Shown: positions 9,173-14,500 of the stretch, in pieces
Layout: each line of letters starts with the position of its first letter
Numbering within the stretch: the first letter of the stretch is position 1
Assembly: GCF_964340395.1 (NCBI RefSeq)
Contig: NC_135566.1
Location: forward strand, 1,846,501-1,861,000
Reading direction: 5' to 3'
Source: Glandiceps talaboti
Lineage: Eukaryota > Hemichordata > Enteropneusta > Spengelidae
Length of the DNA: 14,500 nucleotides
Notes under the pieces: generated by a model
The model's database searches: none
Seen by the model: only the letters and a program-made list of their open reading frames with translations
Told to the model about the DNA's origin: nothing
Position numbers and translations under genes: made by a program

Positions 9173-9203
9173 TTAACGCATAGACCCTAGGGTCTATAGT
9201 TAA
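9173..9203. repeat. 31 bp palindrome with 18 bp perfect core
   Basis: ATAGACCCTAGGGTCTAT (9180-9197) is a perfect palindrome. Outside it, TTAAC (9173-9177) pairs with GTTAA (9199-9203) across small unequal bulges (two bases left, one right). The half-palindrome ATAGACCCT closely resembles the arm of the hairpin at 4224-4259 (ATAGACCTT and, on the other arm, ATAGACCCT). It may be a short palindromic element or fused inverted ends. Confidence 0.85.
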
Positions 9204-9416
9204 AGCTTGAGAACTACTCTTCAAGTTTTTGATGTATACTGGTAAAATAGTGTGCTTATATCAGCCCACATAATGGACACACCAAGGATGACATAAACTT
9301 CCTTTGCACTTTCAATTCTTTTGAAAGGTATGTGGTCATTTAGTGAATCACCCTGTGAGATTACCAAGTTACTTCCTCTTTATGTATACAACTCTGAGTT
9401 ATATGGTAATAGGTAG
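9204..9416. other. Unannotated interval
   Basis: No recognisable feature other than a weak CTTGAG/CTTCAAG inverted repeat at about 9206-9225. Confidence 0.4.
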
Positions 9417-9505
9417 ACAATGTATCATTGTATAACTTTGAATACAGGACAATTTAAGTTAAGATTTACAATATATTATTGTATAGCTTTGAATACAGGA
9501 CAATT
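9417..9505 (+). repeat. Two-copy tandem duplication, period 51 bp
   Basis: The segment ACAATGTATCATTGTATA...GACAATT at 9417-9454 recurs at 9468-9505. The inner 28 bp starting ATTGTATA differ at a single position. Each copy begins with an imperfect ACAAT..ATTGT palindrome and ends in CAGGACAATT. No coding role is seen. Confidence 0.85.
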
Positions 9506-9708
9506 GTAGATTGTACTGTAATCCTTGTACATGCAGGTTAGAGGTTAATCTGGATTGTATTTGACATTTAGATTTAGTGGTTAGAAAATCACTTCACTCA
9601 TTCACTTATTGTGTTAATTTAAAGGCTGGGTACAACGTGGACTGTAAACCCCTACCTGCTTTCTTTAGTTGTGTATGTATCGCTTATGTCATAGAAGGCT
9701 TTCTTTTG

Positions 9709-9713
9709 TTCAT
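9709..9713 (+). repeat. Left 5 bp target-site duplication (TTCAT)
   Basis: TTCAT directly precedes the left terminal inverted repeat and is matched exactly by TTCAT at 10996-11000 after the right one. A 5 bp perfect match has a chance probability near 1/1000 by itself; its position at both element ends is what makes it informative. Confidence 0.6.
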
Positions 9714-9725
9714 CAGGGTTCGCAC
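9714..9725 (+). repeat. Left terminal inverted repeat
   Basis: CAGGGTTCGCAC, complementary to the right end at 11 of 12 positions. The first CCTGGAA motif begins four bases after it. Confidence 0.65.
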
Positions 9726-9728
9726 GGT

Positions 9729-9826
9729 CCTGGAAAACCCTGGAAAACCCTGGAATTCCAAACCCTCCCTGGAAAACCCTGGAAAACCCTGGAAAAATGC
9801 GCCCTACCCCTGGAAAACCCTGGAAA
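9729..9826 (+). repeat. Left subterminal CCTGGAA array, about 10 bp period
   Basis: CCTGGAA begins at 9729, 9739, 9749, 9768, 9778, 9788, 9809 and 9819: eight copies, mostly 10 bp apart (one helical turn), usually extended to CCTGGAAAAC. Regular subterminal repeats in DNA transposons are typically transposase-binding sites. The peptide ENPGKPW repeated in the overlapping frame at 9577-9852 is just this array translated. Confidence 0.9.
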
Positions 9827-9840
9827 ATGATCATGTTCAA

Positions 9841-10560
9841 TCGATCGATTAATATTGACGATCGTCATGTCCGTGCTTGAGCCACCCATTCATATGATTC
9901 TGAATCTCGTAAATGTGAAATCGCGAAAATATTTTCAAAGTCTTTCGCCACGCTGGGTGATGAATCAAAATTCACGCCGATTGAACCCAGACAGTCGAGC
10001 GATCGTTCCACGAGACACTTTGCCCCACAGACCGTGCGTATTAGTTGAATGGGCGCCGCAGTGTTTCTTTCGATCTTGCATATATTGCTACTCCGTACAT
10101 CTCCCAGTCGTCATTTCAGGGACATGATATTGTAACAGTCCCGGCCGGGGTAACGTGTACAGTAGGTCTGTTAACAAGATTATCGTAACACTGTAGCGAG
10201 TATCAAAGCATCATCAACCTCGATTAGAAATTGTTACAAGTTCGGCGCACGAGTCGACTGATACTACAAGCTAGGGCCTTGGGAAGTGCAGATGAATTTC
10301 CGGGTTGTGACTTTTATTTCGTCGATAAATGGGTATTTGTGTTACATGTTCTAAAAGAATAAACTACTGTTTTATGTTGTCGGTACAGTAACATTCGTCA
10401 ATGGTCAAGTTGAGTTGAAATCGCGATGTTCCGCAACTCGTGGCATCAGTACATAAACATCGAGACGCAAGCGATGAATGTATCCAGTTATTCATAGCTC
10501 GAAATTTCGTTACGTAGATGACGTTTTTATTCAAAATTTTGAAGAAAAAAATTATTTTAG
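9841..10560. other. CpG-rich core of the transposon
   Basis: I count about 49 CpG dinucleotides in 720 bp (for example ATCGATCGATT, TCGCGAAAA, GTCGAGCGATCG, GGCGCCGCA), against only a few in the first 700 bp of the window. The enrichment continues more weakly to the right end of the element. It could reflect a young insertion not yet depleted by methylation, or a captured promoter-like CpG island. No TATA box, start site or exon could be assigned. Confidence 0.75.
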
Positions 10561-10894
10561 GTGGCTTATAAATCTAGTAACATCAAACCAAACAATAATG
10601 AGGACAAACTTTAGTTTTTAATTTATTTTTCTGGATATGTCTGAATTAGACTGACGAATGCTGCGATTCAATCTTACACGATCAATGCACCAGCTTGACG
10701 AAACGGCTACTTAGGGGGTAGGACAGAGGTTTCTCCGTTAATCTTAGCGTGTAAACGTGGTTTTGAAACCAATATCTTGCATAGTGTCGATTGTCTTTAA
10801 AATGTTTTGTGACATATGGGAACTGTTGTTGATTTTTCTCGTCCACATCAGACAATTAGATGTCATTCAAAAAATATACTTTAGTGTCAACACC

Positions 10895-10965
10895 CCTGGA
10901 AAATGGCCAAAATCAATATGAATACCCCTGGAAAACTGACGAAAAACCCCTGGAAAGTCCTGGAA
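10895..10965 (+). repeat. Right subterminal CCTGGAA copies, same orientation as left
   Basis: CCTGGAA begins at 10895, 10927, 10949 and 10959, often as ACCCCTGGAAAA. All read on the plus strand, as do the eight left copies, so the subterminal sites are direct while the outermost 12 bp are inverted. No TTCCAGG was noticed inside the element. Confidence 0.85.
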
Positions 10966-10983
10966 TTTTGTTTTGCTTTAAGT

Positions 10984-10995
10984 GTACGAACCCTG
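10984..10995 (-). repeat. Right terminal inverted repeat
   Basis: GTACGAACCCTG, which reads CAGGGTTCGTAC on the minus strand and matches the left end apart from one position. It is followed immediately by TTCAT. Confidence 0.65.
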
Positions 10996-11000
10996 TTCAT
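10996..11000 (+). repeat. Right 5 bp target-site duplication (TTCAT)
   Basis: Exact match to 9709-9713. Removing the element and one copy would restore a continuous TTTTGTTCATGCGTAG target sequence. Confidence 0.6.
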
Positions 11001-11928
11001 GCGTAGATAGCGTAATGGTTTATTAGTTAAAAGATGTACATTTCCCTTTGTGTATATTCTTTGTAGATGAAAAAAAGACCTGTTTGTACTTTGATCTACT
11101 TTGTAAAGTGAAATGAATGCAGTACAGTGGCTTTGTAATGATAAATGAGTGCATTGCAGTGGCTGTAGTATTGTTTCCGTGGTAATAAGATTGTGGAGAA
11201 ATCATAATACGTATTTGTATGTACATGTATATCACCACCACTCCCCACCCCCACCCCCATCCCAACCGGTAACCAGCACCACCACCAACGCCTCTCATCA
11301 TTATATTCATCATATTATGTTTAATAGTGCTGTTTACAAAATGTAAGTTACATACATTTTGAAGAGGTCATTCAGATCAACAAGTTATGCTATTGCATGC
11401 AATCTTATCCTGTGGAGTCAAAGGTCAATCTTTTCCCATGCCAAAGGTCATTTCTCTTCCCACTGTAAACCCTGTTTGTCATCTCTGTATATGTACAATG
11501 CATGGATATTGAAACTCAGCTGCTTCTCTGTGTGGTCATTGACTTCTGCTCTTTCTGAACACCTGTTGTGTTTGAATTACTCATGAAATTAAATACCATT
11601 CCATGTGAAGGTTGCATATCAGTTGATTATGAATATATTTCAGTTTAATATCTCCCAAGTGGTTTGCTAGTTGTCTAGCCTTCACTGAAAAGCCACATTT
11701 TATGTATTTCAATTATCATTACATAAAAATAAAAGATAATAAAAAGAACTAGTTTCCAAAGTTATGTTGATTTTGTCTTTCATTTTGTCTTTTTGAAAAT
11801 TTTATTCTTTTTTATAGTCAAGAGATGAATGTTTGGCTGTTTTGTTTGTATTTGTTCATCTACTATTAGTATTAGTACATAAAAATACTAGTAATATAAG
11901 TTTATAACATGTAACATACTCAATCCTT
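11001..11928. other. Unannotated interval with a C-rich low-complexity stretch
   Basis: 11232-11290 is C-rich (CACCCCCACCCCCATCCC, then CAGCACCACCACCAAC) and accounts for the Gly-rich minus frame at 11023-11313. A short similarity (GCAGTACAGTGGCT, GCATTGCAGTGGCT) occurs at about 11119 and 11151. The 75-residue plus frame at 11359-11586 has no recognisable motif. No gene was identified. Confidence 0.5.
11415..11427 (+). promoter_or_regulatory. DR1-like nuclear-receptor element
   Basis: GAGTCA A AGGTCA fits a DR1 with a relaxed first half-site. A second CAAAGGTCA lies at 11442-11450, giving two AAAGGTCA cores 23 bp apart. No gene is attached; function is inference. Confidence 0.25.
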
Positions 11929-12048
11929 ACTACATTCTGAGTAATAATTTGATCATTTAAAAGGCAAACTACATGTATAGTAGTACAGTATATCACTACA
12001 TTCTGAGTAACTACATGTAGTATCACATTTAGGCAAACTACATTGTAT
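11929..12048 (+). repeat. Two-copy tandem duplication, period about 66 bp
   Basis: ACTACATTCTGAGTAA occurs at 11929-11944 and 11995-12010. It is followed in each case by CATTTA and GGCAAACTACAT (11954-11973 and 12026-12042). The copies have small internal insertions. The block sits directly beside the large AGT microsatellite, whose unit may have been seeded by the ACTACATGTAGTA words here. Confidence 0.75.
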
Positions 12049-12066
12049 ATATACAGTCACTGTAGT

Positions 12067-12067
<1 letters not shown>

Positions 12068-12149
<82 letters not shown>

Positions 12150-12502
12150 CATTGTAGTAGTAGTGGTGGTAGTAGTAGTGGTGGTGGTGGTGGTGGTGGT
12201 GGTGGTAGTAGTAGTGGTGGTAGTAGTAGTAGTACATTGTAGTAGTAGTAGTAGTGGTGGTAGTAGTAGTAGTAGTGGTAGTAGTAGTAGTGGTGGTAGT
12301 AGTAGTAGTGGTGGTAGTAGTAGTAGTGGTAGTAGTAGTAGTAGTGGTGGTGGTGGTGGTGGTGGGAGTGGTAGTACATTGTAGTAGTAGTAGTAGTAGT
12401 GGTAGTAGTTGTAGTAGCAGTGGTAGTGGTGGTGGTGGTGGTGGGAGTGGTAGTAGTAGATGTAGTAGTAGTAGATGTAGTAGTAGTAGTAGTAGTAGTA
12501 GT
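12068..12502 (+). repeat. Long (AGT/GGT)n microsatellite, left half of an inverted tract
   Basis: About 27 pure AGT units (12068-12149) are followed by mixed AGT and GGT blocks, with TACATTG interrupting at 12148, 12233 and 12375. Nearby frames of poly-Ser, poly-Val and poly-Gly on either strand are translations of this tract and not genes. Confidence 0.95.
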
Positions 12503-12508
12503 TTTAAT

Positions 12509-12611
12509 ACCACTACTACTACTACTACTACCACTACTACTACGACCACCACCACTACCACTACTACTACCACTACCACCACTACTACTACCACTACCAC
12601 CACCACTACTA

Positions 12612-12651
<40 letters not shown>

Positions 12652-12652
12652 C

Positions 12653-12686
<34 letters not shown>

Positions 12687-12785
12687 GTAATAATACTACT
12701 ACTACCACTACTACTACCACTACCACCACTACTACTACTACCACCACCACCACTACCACCACCACCACTACTACTACTACTACTA
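12509..12785 (+). repeat. Long (ACT/ACC)n microsatellite, right half of an inverted tract
   Basis: Starts six bases (TTTAAT, 12503-12508) after the end of the AGT tract and uses the complementary trinucleotides ACT and ACC. The two tracts together form an inverted repeat of roughly 277 bp against 435 bp. The order of ACT and ACC units is not an exact mirror of the left half, so this is a quasi-palindrome. One interruption, TAGTAATAATACT, lies near 12685. Confidence 0.95.
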
Positions 12786-13588
12786 GAGAACTTACACATG
12801 TAAAATCATGTATAGTTACTAACTTACAGGTATAAATCAACATGGACATCACACTAGATTGATTTAATTTTGATTTTTTTTATATAAAAAAACTCTCAAA
12901 ATTGGACTGTCACGTTGACAACATGCCATATTGAAACTCCACTACAGATATACCATAGATATTGTATTTTGGTATTTTATATTATTTCAAAGTATATACA
13001 GTTTTGAATTAAAATTATCCTTCATTTATATATATAGTACATATATGTTTACTCCATTCCTTTGATTTCCCTCGCCCTAAAGACTTTATCCGTCAAAATA
13101 CGACGTACTAACAAAGGTGGAAATTAAATAATGGAAAACAGTCAATTTAGTTTCATATTATATATTAGATTTTGATCTGATTGAGTTATGTTAGGCTTTG
13201 GAGTTTTGTGCCAATACAATACATGTCACTAAGTTATTGTATGGTATTGCTTGAGGCTGATTTTTGTAATTTTTTCACTGAATTATTTCGATTAAATCAA
13301 GTAGATGAAAAATTCATAAGAAAACATGTCGTGCATTTTACTGATTTTAATATATCTTGGTAGAAATAAATTATTGTTTCAGCGCACGGAAGAGGAAGTA
13401 ACTTTCAAAGCATTTGATTTAAGTGCCCATTTCTTGTTCAGAAATGTACATTTAGTCACCAACTGGTATTTTTTCGATGAAAATGTAATTTTGTTGAAAT
13501 GTAGCCATTGTTTCCAACAGTATCCCTAAAGGTATTTAAAGCACCAACATTTGTCAGTTATTACTCCTTCAAAAGTGGAAGAAAGGTG
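12786..13588. other. Unannotated AT-rich interval
   Basis: Contains a small T8/A7 hairpin (TTTTTTTTATATAAAAAAA at about 12873-12891). Two overlapping plus-strand frames (60 residues at 13181-13363; 67 residues at 13326-13529) show no recognisable domain. No gene is supported. Confidence 0.45.
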
Positions 13589-13589
13589 T

Positions 13590-13628
<39 letters not shown>

Positions 13629-13630
13629 TT
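13589..13630. repeat. (TTTA)10 microsatellite
   Basis: About 10.5 uninterrupted TTTA units. Read on the minus strand it is a (TAAA)n run placed where the tail of a retroposon would be. Confidence 0.95.
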
Positions 13631-13720
13631 AAACTTTGACAAAAAGTCAGGGAAAAAAGTCGCACAGGTAGCAAGCACCTATATAAGAGCAACCCTCCAC
13701 ATACAACAAATGGCATAAAC
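13589..13720 (-). mobile_element. Possible reverse-strand retroposon 3' end with (TAAA)n tail
   Basis: On the minus strand the segment reads GGTTGCTCTTATATAGGTGC, then TTGCTACCTGTGCGAC, a T6 run, CCCTGACTTTTTGTCAAAG and the (TAAA)n tail. AGGTGCTTGCTACCT can form a short stem near the 3' end, a feature of LINE/SINE tails recognised by reverse transcriptase. No coding residues are visible upstream, and the 5' boundary is set by judgement. Some other dispersed repeat is equally possible. Confidence 0.4.
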
Positions 13721-14500
13721 AAACAAGAACATATTAAAAACAGTAGATACAGAATATAAAAAATATACACTAACGAATAACATGTACATGTATGTGTATT
13801 TAAATATTGATTAGTATTCCAGAGGACATTTTTTACAATTTATATACAGATAATCAAACATTATGCATTATTTGAACAACTATATCTCTAAAATTAATAG
13901 AGGCAATAGTCGTAATAGAATTAATATTGATTATTGAGAACACAAAGAATGGATCTGTGGTTTATATTGTCACCAGAAATCATTGTGTTAGTATACCATG
14001 TTGTGTGTAAATGAAGGGTTCAATGAACTGTTGTTGTTGTTTTTTACATTATACTTGTAGTATCATTAAATGTTTTGATGAGGCTATGGTCCCTTTTATC
14101 AAAAGGTCAGGTGATTACATTAATGTGTTACATTGTTATCAAATGTGGTTAAATAATTGTGTTCTCTTTTTAAGTGAAATTTCTATATTCATTTATATAT
14201 TATATATTATATATTGTATATTATATTTTGGAACAAAGCAGAGCAATGACGTAGACACGCATTGTCATGACATAGAATGACCAGAGTATATGTTCGATAT
14301 TTTTCGCTGAACCTATCTCGTGCATGATATAATGGAACTTAGACACCCCTTCCACCACCCCACCTCCATGCATACACACTCTCAATACTAAATATACACA
14401 CCCCAGACCACTATTTCAACTGTTAATAGCGATCTGTTCCAGTGATATCTCTTGTCAGCTGTATTGAGGCATTCATGACACCTTATATACATGTATGTAT
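13721..14500. other. Unannotated AT-rich interval to window end
   Basis: Holds an AT-rich (TATATTATATAT)n-like run at about 14195-14226 and a short C-rich stretch at 14346-14366. An 89-residue plus frame (14011-14280) has no recognisable domain. It may include the body of the retroposon ending at 13589, but no reverse-transcriptase motif was found on the minus strand. Confidence 0.45.

Larger units (their letters stand above)
9714..10995. mobile_element. Candidate non-autonomous DNA transposon, hAT-like (1,282 bp)
   Basis: The ends are CAGGGTTCGCAC (9714-9725) and GTACGAACCCTG (10984-10995), terminal inverted repeats matching at 11 of 12 positions and flanked by a perfect TTCAT duplication. 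The interior shows CpG about 60 times in 1.28 kb, far above the flanks. CCTGGAA arrays lie near both ends. hAT elements usually begin CAGNG and make 8 bp duplications; a reported hAT5 group makes 5 bp duplications, so hAT-like is plausible but not proven. No transposase was recognised: the longest internal frame (90 residues, 9855-10127) has no zinc finger or catalytic pattern. It is therefore probably a non-autonomous derivative. Confidence 0.65.

Noticed and set aside
9714-9730. GGGTTCGCACGGTCC as a possible tRNA T-arm
   Set aside because: No A-box, anticodon stem or acceptor stem can be fitted around it, and it is explained by the transposon end.
9577-9852. 91-residue frame with repeated ENPGKPW
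   Set aside because: The peptide repeat is the CCTGGAA subterminal array of the transposon read in one frame, and the frame crosses the transposon border at 9714.
9855-10127. 90-residue frame inside the transposon as a possible transposase fragment
   Set aside because: No zinc finger, hAT dimerisation or catalytic motif is visible; its openness may follow from the GC-richer composition.
12446-12482. Repeated TAGTAGATGTAGTAG as a CRISPR-like repeat
   Set aside because: It is only an ATG interruption within the AGT microsatellite; there are no unique spacers of constant length.
11953-12852. Long open frames (299, 253, 193 and 134 residues) of poly-Val, poly-Thr, poly-Ser or poly-Pro
   Set aside because: They are translations of the AGT/GGT and ACT/ACC microsatellites in several frames on both strands; no non-repetitive protein sequence supports them.

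Overview
This window looks like AT-rich, gene-poor nuclear DNA of an animal, most likely a marine invertebrate such as a lancelet or a lophotrochozoan. Three things suggest this: the 3' end of a LINE-type retrotransposon, abundant minisatellites and trinucleotide microsatellites, and a strong excess of the octamer TACATGTA. The species cannot be fixed from the sequence alone. No tRNA, rRNA, CRISPR array or bacterial-style gene was seen. No protein-coding gene could be supported, and the long low-complexity open frames (poly-Val, poly-Thr, poly-Ser, poly-Asp) are translations of microsatellites.

Layout: 1-385 is a degenerate ~84-90 bp minisatellite with a nested 25 bp triplication. 714-918 is a nearly perfect 69 bp x 3 minisatellite whose period is a multiple of three, so it reads as a 23-residue peptide repeat on the minus strand. 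1377-1401 is a cluster of nuclear-receptor half-sites. 1551-1718 resembles a retroposon 3' end. From 1720 to about 8175 the sequence is mostly featureless AT-rich DNA with small tandem duplications (3518-3593, 5169-5262, 5803-5970) and a 17 bp-arm hairpin (4224-4259). 8242-8437 is the tail of a 5'-truncated CR1/L2/Jockey-group LINE. 8689-8794 is a (TAT)n/(ATG)30 microsatellite. 9173-9203 is a strong palindrome. 12068-12785 is a very large trinucleotide tract that switches strand in the middle, (AGT/GGT)n then (ACT/ACC)n. 13589-13720 looks like a reverse-strand retroposon end with a (TAAA)n tail.

The most interesting object is at 9714-10995. It is a 1,282 bp candidate DNA transposon with 12 bp terminal inverted repeats (11/12 matching, CAGGGTTCG...), flanked by a perfect 5 bp target duplication TTCAT. 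Its body is CpG-rich in an otherwise CpG-poor window. Twelve CCTGGAA motifs lie near its two ends, eight left and four right, all on the same strand. It carries no recognisable transposase, so it is most simply a non-autonomous, hAT-like element. The family assignment is inference.

All coordinates, counts and repeat alignments were made by eye.
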